This document shows positions 27,870-36,294 of a DNA stretch of 64,000 bases, piece after piece; position 1 is the first letter of the stretch; the number at the start of each line of letters is the position of its first letter. The translations under genes were made by a program, and so were the position numbers. The notes beneath the pieces were generated by a model. It was not told the DNA's origin. It made no database searches and saw nothing but the letters and a program-made list of their open reading frames with translations. The stretch is from Pseudomonas syringae (GTDB lineage: Bacteria; Pseudomonadota; Gammaproteobacteria; Pseudomonadales; Pseudomonadaceae), in assembly GCF_021606685.1 (NCBI RefSeq), contig NZ_WKCB01000015.1, positions 1 to 64,000 on the forward strand, given 5' to 3'.

Positions 27870-28362
27870 ATTTTAGTAACTGCGTATCAACTTCGAGGAG
27901 TGCTGCGTCCACGCCACATTCTCCTGCAGCCGTCTTCTTGGATACGTAGTTCCAGACTGGATGCAGATCGCTGTCGAACGCCACCAATGCAAACGAACCA
28001 GCAGGATGCAGTCCGGCTCCAGGTGGGTAGTGCTCAATCCACACCGTACGCCGCACGACCTGGCTAATGAAATCTTCGTGATCAGCTCGAAATCGCCACC
28101 AACGCCTAGGAGCAACAAGGTGATCCAATCCGACATCTTCTTGCAACCGCTCGATGGCCGCCACAAGGATTTGCTCCACCGCGTTGGTCACCGACGTACC
28201 GTAATATTCGAGAAGCTGACTGCAGAGGACAACCAACCCGCTTGGTCGTACCCAGACCCGTAGGAAGCACGTACCCTCCGAACCAAACCCAGGAAACCTG
28301 AAGCGTAGGTACTCTTTGTAGACCGGTTCAGTCTGATTCTTCTTCATGTAGCCTGATTCCAT
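27859..28362 (-). CDS. unknown partner of the nuclease-like protein
   Basis: A 167-residue protein translated just ahead of, and overlapping, the nuclease-like gene. I do not recognise it. It is rich in Trp and aromatic residues (RRWWRFRADHEDF, WIEHYPPG) with an N-terminal basic start (MKKNQTEP; ATG at 28362 or 28347). It has no membrane segment. The tight coupling suggests that the two products work together, for example as sensor or antitoxin with nuclease. That is inference only. Confidence 0.55.
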   Translation of the reverse strand: MESGYMKKNQTEPVYKEYLRFRFPGFGSEGTCFLRVWVRPSGLVVLCSQLLEYYGTSVTNAVEQILVAAIERLQEDVGLDHLVAPRRWWRFRADHEDFISQVVRRTVWIEHYPPGAGLHPAGSFALVAFDSDLHPVWNYVSKKTAAGECGVDAALLEVDTQLLKYES

Positions 28363-28770
28363 ATCTGTCCCGTGCGCGGCTGCGCGCTATCGGCTAGTCG
28401 TCAAATTTTGCATATAGCACACTTTACCGAGTTAGAGCACAAGAACCAAAAACAGACGCTGCGGTAGGCGTTTGTGGACGATACTTCCTTCCCATTGCAG
28501 CCTGTAGGGGTGGCGAAAATCGGCCAGGAGCCGCCCTTCAGAGATGGCTGCTCACCCTTCGCTACCGGCCGAAATAGACCCGAATCTGACCTAGAGGCGT
28601 CTACCAAGCAAAGCTGATCGCAAAGACGTACCTCGGATGGCATTGCGATTAGTCGCATGGCATTATGATATCGGCGAATCTATTTGCTATGAGGTCCCGC
28701 TTAAATAATCGGTCCACCATGGGGATTTCCGCCATTTCGGGACGCGATACCAAATCCAAGCTTTCAAGGA
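28363..28770. other. gene-free spacer before the RelA/SpoT gene
   Basis: No gene is supported in these 408 bases. Around 28500-28575 there is a sequence resembling dispersed Pseudomonas intergenic repeats (GGCCAG...GCCCTTC...GGCCGAAA). The part next to the RelA/SpoT gene is AT-rich and should hold its promoter. Confidence 0.45.
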
Positions 28771-29817
28771 ATGAGAATGCCATTAAGCGATGAGCAAATT
28801 CAGGAATGTCACCAGAGATATCTGCGGGAATATGACAGGTACTCAAAGATGGCAGATTTGGTATATCAAAAATGTATAGAAATCGTACAGAAAAAATTAA
28901 CTGTGCGTGCAACCGTTCAGCGGCGCGCGAAGAATCCAAAGAGCTTTTTCGACAAATTGCGAAAGGCAGAGCTTCGGAATAGATATAACAGTGTTGATGA
29001 GGTTTTTGAGAGGATCAGTGATTTAGCCGGGGTGCGAATCGCAACCTATTTAGAATCAGATCGTCAAAATGTTGTTCAGGAAATAAGGCAGGCCTTTGTC
29101 GGAAGAGACGGCGGTGAGCCAGATATTGATGTAAAAGATCGCGCAGAAGTAGGGAGGCATTACCGAGCAACTCACTGCCAAGTATATTTAATTGAAGAAG
29201 ACTTCGCAGGTACAAACTCTAACCTAGACGGTACTACATGTGAGATTCAAGTCTGTAGCTTGCTCGCACATGTTTTCAATGAAATTGAGCATGATCTTCA
29301 ATATAAACCGCTAAGCGGTGAGCTGTCTGACGCGGAGAGGGAGTTCATAGACCAGTTAGGGCTGCTGACGAAGGCGGGTGACCTAACGATCAAAAGACTT
29401 CTGACCGATACGGATGAGCGTCTTACTCATCGAACTGGCGCATTTGATGACGTCCATGATTTTGTAGCGCGTATGAGAAAGGAGCTAGAAGTCGGAACCG
29501 GGTTTTCCGCCAATGCTGGACAGCTATTTGAAGAACTAGAGGCGTTAGGAATTAATTCGCCTGGAGGGATTCATAATGCGATCTGCCCCGGCGGAGAAAA
29601 TCTTAAGGAAACTGTCCAGACAGAGTTTGATCGCCTTCTCAGATTTGCCGAGGAACAAAATGTGGATATATTAGAGAGGGATAGTTCAGACTTGCTCTTG
29701 GCTGGGTTATTGAAAAATAAGGTTGACGAAGTTTTAGCCAGGCATCCTATGGGAAGAGCCAAAGGACGTCCAACGCGACTTGCACAGATAGCTAAGCTTT
29801 ACAATCAGATGCCGTAA
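28771..29817 (+). CDS. RelA/SpoT synthetase-domain protein
   Basis: A 348-residue protein with a (p)ppGpp-synthetase-like fold (residues about 20-210). It shows RAKNPKSFFDKL, DLAGVRI with the conserved Asp, a YRATH block (G-loop equivalent) and EIQVCSLLAHVFNEIEHDLQYK-like motifs with the catalytic Glu. No HD hydrolase domain, TGS or ACT domain is present, and the C-terminal 140 residues have no family I know. It could be a small alarmone synthetase, a toxin of the toxSAS/CapRel type, or a tRNA-modifying toxin. Codon use is AT-rich relative to neighbours, a sign of transfer. Confidence 0.85.
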   Translation: MRMPLSDEQIQECHQRYLREYDRYSKMADLVYQKCIEIVQKKLTVRATVQRRAKNPKSFFDKLRKAELRNRYNSVDEVFERISDLAGVRIATYLESDRQNVVQEIRQAFVGRDGGEPDIDVKDRAEVGRHYRATHCQVYLIEEDFAGTNSNLDGTTCEIQVCSLLAHVFNEIEHDLQYKPLSGELSDAEREFIDQLGLLTKAGDLTIKRLLTDTDERLTHRTGAFDDVHDFVARMRKELEVGTGFSANAGQLFEELEALGINSPGGIHNAICPGGENLKETVQTEFDRLLRFAEEQNVDILERDSSDLLLAGLLKNKVDEVLARHPMGRAKGRPTRLAQIAKLYNQMP

Positions 29818-30026
29818 GATTTTCCTATAAACCTCATAAAGCCGATAGAGCATGTAGCCATTGAGCGAATGGGAATACATTTTTTAGGAGTAAGCATGAA
29901 ATAACGGGGGTATCTATTGTGCATCCTTTGTACGTGATATTTTCCTGCGTCTGCCCTATCGTCATCTGTCGTCTATCTAGTGCACGGCAGATCGATAGTG
30001 TCAGCCGGCCAACTCAAATTTTGTTA

Positions 30027-30055
30027 GATTTCCGACGATAAAATCGTCTGAAATC
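30027..30055. repeat. inverted repeat upstream of MobI-like copy 1 (candidate oriT)
   Basis: GATTTCCGACGAT / ATCGTCTGAAATC arms with one mismatch flank AAA. The same arms occur at 37681-37709 upstream of copy 2, with different bases at the centre but conserved arms. In SXT/R391 elements oriT lies just upstream of mobI. Confidence 0.5.
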
Positions 30056-30116
30056 GAATTTGGGGTGCTCAGCGATCGGTCACCATTTGGCTCTTACAAA
30101 GCAGAGAGCCTTGGTC

Positions 30117-30374
30117 ATGAGCAAAGAAGCAAAAACTATAGTCACCCTGCTGGATCAGCAGTACGAGCAGCTGCTTACGGACGCGAGATGCCTGGCCGCA
30201 AGCTATATGGATGCGTCCATGAAGATATACAAAAAGACCGAGGTTAAATCTGTCGTGGCTGCCGTTTCAATCAAGCAAACGAGCCCGAATGCGTACTCGA
30301 TCTACTGGTGCAAACTGGTGCCACTGCAAGGGCAAAAAAACAAGTTCGCGCCCCTGACTATTCCCAAAGGTTGA
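30117..30374 (+). pseudogene. MobI-like gene, copy 1, 3'-truncated
   Basis: The first 85 residues are almost the same as the intact gene at 37772-38233 (start MSKEAKTIVTLLDQQYEQL), and the homologous upstream DNA begins near 29912. After the shared LTI-KG the frame ends in TGA, so the last 68 residues are lost. Directly after it lies the tail of another gene. It has the same start codon context as copy 2 and may still be translated. It is the product of a recombination in the island. Confidence 0.75.
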
Positions 30375-30393
30375 ATCGCCCCGGATTCTCTAG

Positions 30394-30474
30394 TGGCCTC
30401 TATTGGCCCTTGGAACCTGCGCCGTGTCGGTGGCTGCGGGATATCGGTTTTACAATTGGTTTGTAGACTGCTGA
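30394..30474 (+). pseudogene. 3' fragment of the zinc-ribbon membrane gene
   Basis: Twenty-six codons plus stop (WPLLALGTCAV...YRFYNWFV) match the end of the gene at 26722-27060 at the protein and DNA level. The fragment is joined to the truncated MobI-like gene. A stop (TAG) precedes it directly. Confidence 0.75.
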
Positions 30475-30663
30475 CAAGAGATTTCTGTCTAGGAATGCCA
30501 GTCGGCAACTAGCCCAGTGCAGTCATTGAGACAGTAGGTATGGAGTTGCTGACATATGCTCTAGGTTTATCCCGAACTATCAGAAAATGTCCTGAATATT
30601 GCCAAGTAATTGGCAAGTTCCTGTGGTTGGTACAGCTTTCTATCTTCTCGCCAGGTCGGTTCG

Positions 30664-31569
30664 TCACTCTCGCTCAGGCTTCCTTGCGTCGGAGCTAACT
30701 GCCTCCATGATTGCAGCTAGTTCATCTAGAAGTTCGCTGTGGCAACGCTTTAAGTAGCCCGATATGGTTTCATTGCGCAGCAGACGAGCGAGATAACCCT
30801 TGGCAACGACTAAAAACAGCATGGTCTCCCCCAGCGTGTCCTCCACGACCTTGTAATCGTGAAAGAGCTTTTCCATCTCGCGCTCCATCCTCGCCAGCTC
30901 CTCGACGCTGACCTCTGCGGACAGCTTGGATTTTTTTTCGATCAACATGTCCGGCCGTGAAGCTGCAAGTACCATTTCGGCGTAAGTTTGGGTAAAGCAA
31001 TTGGCGGATACCATGAGCTCCACGGTTTCGATTTGGCGCATGGGTTTCATTTTTCTCAGTGTGCGAAATACTCCTTGGCTGACCATTTTGACTTTAAGCA
31101 TTTCTACTACTTCGGGCGCGATGCCATCGAGCATGCGCTGTCGATCATGGATTCTCTCTACATTGATACCCAGAACCTTTGCTATCAAGGCGGGGGAAAT
31201 GCCTTTACGCACAGCGGTGAGAATCATCTTGTGCTCTTGCACAGGCGTTAGGCGGTTGATCTGCCGGTTATATGTGAAACCTTCGTCATCGATTGAGAGT
31301 AAGCACAGTGCCTCAGTGGCGCCCAGCGCTTTAAGTGCATGCAGGCGTAGATGGCCGTCTAGCAACACGAAAGCTGCGGTCCCCTCCACATTGGTCTGCT
31401 GTCGATGCACTGCCAGCGGCTCAATAACGCCCAACTCCCTAATCGAAGTTAGGATAGTTAAGTATTTTTTTGTCTGTTCTATATCTTTGTCCAAAGATCG
31501 GGTCGGAAGGATTCGGTCAACGGGGATTGGGATGATCTGCCGTTCAAAGCCTTGTTTCACTTGGCCCAT
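30664..31569 (-). CDS. ParB/RepB-like partition protein, gene 3 of the recombinase triad
   Basis: A 301-residue ParB/Spo0J-fold protein. The N-terminal ParB domain (about 15-110) has PIPVDRILPTR and the DGHLRLHALKALG box (the usual G-x-x-R-x-x-A). A helix-turn-helix follows at about 120-165 (ISPALIAKVLGINVERI), and the C-terminus resembles the RepB partition domain. It is one base downstream of a second ParB-like gene and is probably co-transcribed with that gene and the serine recombinase. No ParA-type ATPase is encoded nearby, so classic partition is doubtful. Confidence 0.75.
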   Translation of the reverse strand: MGQVKQGFERQIIPIPVDRILPTRSLDKDIEQTKKYLTILTSIRELGVIEPLAVHRQQTNVEGTAAFVLLDGHLRLHALKALGATEALCLLSIDDEGFTYNRQINRLTPVQEHKMILTAVRKGISPALIAKVLGINVERIHDRQRMLDGIAPEVVEMLKVKMVSQGVFRTLRKMKPMRQIETVELMVSANCFTQTYAEMVLAASRPDMLIEKKSKLSAEVSVEELARMEREMEKLFHDYKVVEDTLGETMLFLVVAKGYLARLLRNETISGYLKRCHSELLDELAAIMEAVSSDARKPERE

Positions 31570-31570
31570 A

Positions 31571-32485
31571 TCACGCCTCTCCTTGAATACGGTCAGCCAG
31601 CGACTTAGGCATGTCTGCGATATTTTCGCTGCGTAGTAGGGTGCAGAAATAGTCGTCGGCCAGCAGTCGGCGCATAGCAGTAACGATGATCAATACTCGC
31701 TGCTCATTGATATCGGCCTTTTTGAGCATGACTCGTTGGCGCCTGACTTCGGTCTGATAAGTACTCAAAAGTTTTTGAGGCGTCGTTGATTGTTCGGTGG
31801 CTGATCGCTTTTGACCGTAGTTTTTTCCTGAAAATCGACGCCTATCTATGAGGCGTCTCACCTTAATCAGCTGTTCTCCCTTCAAGAGGCCCGTTTCATA
31901 AGCTTCCACCATCGCGACCTGTACTTCCGTATCACTCGACCTAGCCACCATTGTCGCAAGTGTGATGGGTAACCAGCCTTTTTCGACTGCTGAGATGAGC
32001 CGCTCTTCTCCTTGACGTAAAAGTAGAAGGATTGCGTTGATGTAAGTGGGATCCAGACTGGTCTTCATGCTGATCTGTTTGGTGGTGTATCCGCGATCAG
32101 ACAGAATTTGAATAGAGTAGAGCAGGTCCTTGTTCGTGTGCTTACGGCGGGCCAAGTTTTCGACCAGGCTGATTAGAAAACGGTCGGCTTCACTGGCACT
32201 GACGACGACACAGGGAATTTCGCGCTCGCCCAAGGCGCAATAGGCTTCGTATCGACCTTGCCCGCACACTAGTTCGAAAAAATCAGAGTTGTCTTGGTCG
32301 CTGCTTGGGGTAACCGTAATCGGTCGTTTCAGGCCTAGGTTCGAAATGTTTTCGACAAGTTTGGCAAACACTTGTTTATTACGCGCGCGAGGATTGAGGA
32401 CGCGGATACGATCCAGGCTGACCATTAGGATAGTCGTTGCTTCCCCAACATGTAGTGGGCTACGAGGATGGTGCGGCATATTCAT
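31571..32485 (-). CDS. ParB/RepB-like protein, gene 2 of the recombinase triad
   Basis: A 304-residue ParB-family protein. The N-terminal domain (about 15-110) shows LDRIRVLNPRARN, the C-G-Q-G-R-Y-E-A-Y box and the NLARR motif near residue 113. The helix-turn-helix region (about 125-165, YTTKQISMKTSLDPTYINAIL) and a RepB-like C-terminal domain follow. Its start overlaps the recombinase stop by four bases. It probably binds DNA, as an accessory to the recombinase or a regulator. It is paralogous to, but quite diverged from, gene 3. Confidence 0.75.
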   Translation of the reverse strand: MNMPHHPRSPLHVGEATTILMVSLDRIRVLNPRARNKQVFAKLVENISNLGLKRPITVTPSSDQDNSDFFELVCGQGRYEAYCALGEREIPCVVVSASEADRFLISLVENLARRKHTNKDLLYSIQILSDRGYTTKQISMKTSLDPTYINAILLLLRQGEERLISAVEKGWLPITLATMVARSSDTEVQVAMVEAYETGLLKGEQLIKVRRLIDRRRFSGKNYGQKRSATEQSTTPQKLLSTYQTEVRRQRVMLKKADINEQRVLIIVTAMRRLLADDYFCTLLRSENIADMPKSLADRIQGEA

Positions 32486-34047
32486 GCGGCTCTCCCCACG
32501 ACCGTTCGACGAGAAAGTTGCGCGAGTGCTTCGAGGCTGTCGTAACGATAGATTTCCAGATTGGAGGCGTTTGACTCGCTCAGACGAATATTGGGTTGTT
32601 GAATATCAAGGGTAGGCAGGATGTAGTAATCGCGGGCGATTTCTTCCCCTGGCTCCATTCGAACGGCAACGGTGATATCAGGTGAAAGACCAAGATCGAA
32701 GCGTATTTTCCAGCGATTCGTGCCCGAGTCAGCGCGCCGGCAGCGACACAGGACGAGAGAAATCAAAAGCTCTTCGTTGACTAGAAGCAGGTCGCTGGTT
32801 GGGTCGATTGCAACTCTTCCTCCGACTTGCTGAATATGCTCTACGGTTCGAGCCAGCAGGAGAGGATGCATCAACCGAAGCTGATGATTGGCGGCGACAT
32901 AGCCGTAGTCCCGCGAAGGGGTATAGCCTATGCGCGAGTAGGTACGCAGAAGACTGCCAAACCGGGATGTATAGGCTGTGGTGGAAGGGCAGTCGTCAGA
33001 CTCGTTGATGATCATGCCGGATAAATAACCCGCTTTCTCGTATAGCTTTTTAAGCCTCTCCAACATTTCGGCGTCGGACATGCGGTAGCTGCGCGACTGG
33101 ATGATTTCTTGGGCTGCGGCGAATAGTATGTTGTCAACTAAAGGGGGAAAGACACCGTCAGCGCGTATCCATTGTTCGGGATCATTCCTCACATGTTCTT
33201 GTTTAAGTTTGAAGGAGGACCGGTTCCAGACATTGTTGCCGATGTATTTTTCGTTGGTCAGGATTTGATGAACTCCCCCTTTGGTCCAAGGCCTGGCTAG
33301 GTCATTCTGAAGTCCTCGACTATTCAGTTGTTGGGCTATCTCGGCCTCTGAGTAACCCGCTTCAACAAAACGCTGATAGATCCAATGAACAGTTGCAACT
33401 TCCTCCAGTGGTCCGGGAATAAGTCTCACACGGTCGGTTTGGATGCTTTTGTGTTCGCCAAGCGCTAGTTCTGCTTTAGGGTTGCCAGCAGCGTCCACCA
33501 ATTGACGCCTAAGCCCGTAGCCCGCTATTCCCCCTTGCCGAAAGCCTAACTGTATGAGGCGGGATTGGCCCGCAAAGACTTTGACAGACAATTCCCGGCT
33601 GTACTCGCCCGCCATCATGCGCTTCAGACTTTTGACGATATTAGATACGGGCGAGCCATCATTGGAAAATTGCTCCGCGCAGTAGTGAACCGACACACCT
33701 GCCTGTCTGCAACGGACCTCGAAGCTGGCGGCCAAGTCCGGATCTTGAAAGCGCCCCCAGCGGCTGACGTCGTAGACGAGAATGGTCGAAAAACCAAGAA
33801 CATCGCTTTCAACATCGCTGAACAGTTGAATTAACGCGTCCCGGCCTTCGAGGCGAAGGCCGCTTTTTCCTGCGTCGGTATAAATTTTGACGATTTCGAG
33901 AGAGTGCGCGGCTGCGTAAACCTTGATGGTGTCGAGCTGGTTTTCAGTTGAGTACTGTTGATGCTCTGTGGACATCCGGACGTACGCCGCTGCCAAACCT
34001 GGTTCTCGGCGTGAGTGTTCTGATTTAGCACTTTTACCACTACGCAT
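32482..34047 (-). CDS. large serine recombinase
   Basis: A 521-residue (or 535 if the ATG at 34089 is used) serine recombinase. The resolvase domain (about residues 18-165) has the catalytic Ser in AYVRMSTEHQQYS, the YDVSRWGR strand and the conserved Arg. A recombinase domain follows (GGIAGYGLRR, then ILTNEKYIGN), with a variable Cys pattern (C-R-C-R-R) near residue 440. The start at 34047 was chosen for an AGGGG nine bases upstream. It is the first gene of the recombinase/ParB/ParB unit and may mediate integration or excision separately from the P4 integrases. Confidence 0.85.
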   Translation of the reverse strand: MRSGKSAKSEHSRREPGLAAAYVRMSTEHQQYSTENQLDTIKVYAAAHSLEIVKIYTDAGKSGLRLEGRDALIQLFSDVESDVLGFSTILVYDVSRWGRFQDPDLAASFEVRCRQAGVSVHYCAEQFSNDGSPVSNIVKSLKRMMAGEYSRELSVKVFAGQSRLIQLGFRQGGIAGYGLRRQLVDAAGNPKAELALGEHKSIQTDRVRLIPGPLEEVATVHWIYQRFVEAGYSEAEIAQQLNSRGLQNDLARPWTKGGVHQILTNEKYIGNNVWNRSSFKLKQEHVRNDPEQWIRADGVFPPLVDNILFAAAQEIIQSRSYRMSDAEMLERLKKLYEKAGYLSGMIINESDDCPSTTAYTSRFGSLLRTYSRIGYTPSRDYGYVAANHQLRLMHPLLLARTVEHIQQVGGRVAIDPTSDLLLVNEELLISLVLCRCRRADSGTNRWKIRFDLGLSPDITVAVRMEPGEEIARDYYILPTLDIQQPNIRLSESNASNLEIYRYDSLEALAQLSRRTVVGRAA

Positions 34048-34161
34048 ACGCAATAGCCCCTGCGTGCATCCACACTGGGAGTGCGCCATCGGGACGCATT
34101 CAATCTACTTGCTACTTAAGCAAGCGGTGTCTTTCAACCATAGAGGATTTGAGGGGGAAAA

Positions 34162-34515
34162 ATGATTCCTAAAAAAGGCAAAATTTTTCCGGACAAACAA
34201 GACTATGCGTCGGGACTTGCGGCAGCATTACAAAGTGAGTTGGGCTCCACGCACCAGGCCGTGAAGACATTGATGAAGTGGACGAATGCAAACGAACGTA
34301 CTGCTAAAAACTGGCTGAAAGGGACTTGTGGCCCTCGTGGTGAGCATCTAGCCCGTCTGGTTCAGCACTCCGACGCCGTATTGGCAACTTTCCTAAATAT
34401 GTCCAAGCGAAACAGCTCAGTAATAAGCGCTACGCTTCCATCATTGAGGAATGATCTAATGCGGGCAGTGATTGCAATTGACTGTTGTTTGTCGGTGGCG
34501 GATGAGCTGCCCTAG
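34162..34515 (+). CDS. helix-turn-helix phage-type regulator
   Basis: A 117-residue protein preceded by GAGGGGG, a strong ribosome binding site. Residues about 20-65 (STHQAVKTLMKWTNANERTAKNWLKG) fit a helix-turn-helix. Such proteins occur as putative regulators next to recombinase modules. Divergent from the serine recombinase gene with a 115-bp gap, it may control that operon. A specific family is not certain. Confidence 0.6.
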   Translation: MIPKKGKIFPDKQDYASGLAAALQSELGSTHQAVKTLMKWTNANERTAKNWLKGTCGPRGEHLARLVQHSDAVLATFLNMSKRNSSVISATLPSLRNDLMRAVIAIDCCLSVADELP

Positions 34516-34861
34516 CTCAATGATTCGCCCCGGGTTTCGTAGACACCCGACGGCCGCTTGCTGCCCCTCACGACAGGCAGCAATCGGCCAAAAGCGGACC
34601 GGCGGCGCGGTTCTGGTTCAGCCCGATAGTCAAGGCTCACAGCATGCGACTGCATATCTAAAGTCATTCTGGCTTATTGCTTACACCTATATCCCTATAG
34701 GCCCCCTCTCAAATTCATAAGACTTGTATTGGCCGCTGGGTAATTGGCATAGTGCTACCACTCCCCATCTGACCCGGCGCCAAGGACTAAGTCAGCCAGA
34801 AGCTGACGGAAGTTCAGGGCCTTGCCAGGTTGCTTGTTCCAAGGATCTGGACATTTAGCCC
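34516..34861. other. gene-free spacer with a dispersed Pseudomonas-type hairpin
   Basis: An inverted repeat (GGCCGCTTGCTGCC / GGCAGCAATCGGCC, 34552-34565 and 34576-34589, one mismatch) follows the regulator gene. The sequence resembles intergenic elements scattered in Pseudomonas genomes and could act as a terminator. Otherwise nothing is seen. Confidence 0.5.
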
Positions 34862-35227
34862 ATGAAAACATACGCAGCGCTGGCCCTTGCGCTCACCACC
34901 CTGTGCAGCCCCGTCCACGCGGCGAGCTGGCAGATTTGCCGGCTGGACGTACAGATCGTCAACGTCTTGAAACAACCGTACCCACAGCTGCAGGGGCGGA
35001 TCCTCAAGGTCGCCCCGACCTCCCCCACCACGCAATGTCCCCAGCAAGGCTCGACGGTCACCTTCACCCCGGAAACCACCGATTACCAGAACACCTTCCC
35101 GCGTCGGCAATGGCCTCGAAAAGGCCAGTCGGTGCAGATTGACTACCGGTATCTGGATGGGATTTGCAAGGGCGACGGCCACCCGCATCCGTGTCGCATC
35201 GAGCACTACCCACTCATGGGGCGCTAA
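34862..35227 (+). CDS. small secreted protein with signal peptide
   Basis: A 121-residue protein with a clear Sec signal peptide (basic start, hydrophobic stretch about 4-18, cleavage near VHA-A). The mature part has four Cys (CRL, CPQ, ICK, PCR), so two disulfides are possible, and a DYRYLDGICKGDGH region. The family is unknown, but such small periplasmic proteins are common in Pseudomonas. No operon partner is seen. Confidence 0.65.
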   Translation: MKTYAALALALTTLCSPVHAASWQICRLDVQIVNVLKQPYPQLQGRILKVAPTSPTTQCPQQGSTVTFTPETTDYQNTFPRRQWPRKGQSVQIDYRYLDGICKGDGHPHPCRIEHYPLMGR

Positions 35228-35357
35228 TCGGGCGTCACTCGCTCACGCAACCTTCGCAGCAACCCATCGCATGGATATGCCCAGCACTCCTTCGCGCGGA
35301 ATGCGTGGCGCTGTAGCATCATGAGTTCTGGCAGCAATCCAGCTCTAAGGACGATTG

Positions 35358-35468
35358 ATGGCTATTAACTTTGAACCCAAGATAGGGCAGATCTTGGAGT
35401 GTAATTACGGCGACTATCAGTACGATGAAAACGCCATGGCCATCATTAGAGGGACTCAAGCGTACTAG
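35358..35468 (+). pseudogene. short ORF resembling the N-terminus of a MazF/PemK-like protein
   Basis: Thirty-six codons with AAGGA upstream. The first 17 residues (FEPKIGQILECNYG) look like the start of PemK/MazF-like proteins, which open with F-x-P-x-x-G-x-I-L-x-C. After that the frame departs from the family and stops. It is probably a truncated gene; a real micro-protein cannot be excluded. Confidence 0.3.
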
Positions 35469-35659
35469 CTGCCTATCAGCCATTCCAGCTCGGCCTTTCC
35501 AACCAGAAAGTCAGTTATCGGCCAAAAGCTGACCATCAGCCCTGGTGGCGTCTGGCAAAAATTGAGTTATGGTTTGCCTACGAAACAATGGACGATTCAA
35601 AACCCTGCTTTTTAGGTTTAATTGACTTCAATACACGAGCGGCAGGAGCTGGAAGCAGT

Positions 35660-36115
35660 ATGAAGGACTCATATAAACAAATCGTAGCCCTGAGCAAAGG
35701 CACTGTACGAACACTTCTCGACGAAAGAAAGGTTCTCATGTCCTACCTGTATAGCCAGGCGCTTACGCACTGTATAGAGCATTCGGAGAAGCATGGTGAT
35801 TACACCCTTCTCGGTGCATTAGTGAATGTATTCGAAGGTCGTGACTTCAAGCTGTTCGTTTCAGCATGGATCTGTGAACGCCTTGGGCTAACAAGCAAAA
35901 TGGGGCCGGTGGGAACCGTCTTCGCAAGGAGCGGGAAACCTCCCAATACGCATATGAGCTTTAAGGTAAGTGTGGAAGAGTTTGCAGGAGCGAAATTTAA
36001 AGCAAAAGTGCCGGTGAAGCCTGTTGCTACGAAGGAGAAGAAGGCGCCAAAGCGTGTTGATATGCTCGACTCGTGGGCACGCCTGCCGGGTAGCTTCGGA
36101 CATGGGAAGCGGTGA
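35660..36115 (+). CDS. unknown basic protein
   Basis: A 151-residue protein of unknown function. The ATG at 35660 follows GGAGCTGGAAG; an ATG at 35588 would add 24 residues but lacks a ribosome binding site. A central helix-rich part (LMSYLYSQALTHCIEHSEKHGD) is followed by a Lys/Val/Pro-rich basic linker (KFKAKVPVKPVATKEKK). The composition resembles small phage or plasmid proteins that bind nucleic acid. No firm family. Confidence 0.5.
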   Translation: MKDSYKQIVALSKGTVRTLLDERKVLMSYLYSQALTHCIEHSEKHGDYTLLGALVNVFEGRDFKLFVSAWICERLGLTSKMGPVGTVFARSGKPPNTHMSFKVSVEEFAGAKFKAKVPVKPVATKEKKAPKRVDMLDSWARLPGSFGHGKR

Positions 36116-36248
36116 GCAAGTCGATCATCGGACTACGTTACAAGCGGTTCGAAAAAATGGGGAAAAAAATAGTGTTCCGGAGAAAGATTTTGACCGCTAC
36201 ATGGATGCGGCAGGTAACCGAGGCAGTCACCGCTATCCTTGCCTATAA

Positions 36249-36268
36249 GTGATAATGTCCTTTATCAC
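36249..36268. promoter_or_regulatory. short inverted repeat upstream of the TIR-like gene
   Basis: GTGATAA and TTATCAC flank TGTCCT, 27 bp before the start of the TIR-like gene. The palindrome is a possible operator; it lies where promoter elements are expected. Confidence 0.4.
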
Positions 36269-36294
36269 ATGTAAAACAAAAAGGACTCACGCCG

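Noticed and set aside
28401..28658. 85-codon minus-strand frame
   Set aside because: Overlaps a dispersed intergenic repeat and has no family or binding site.
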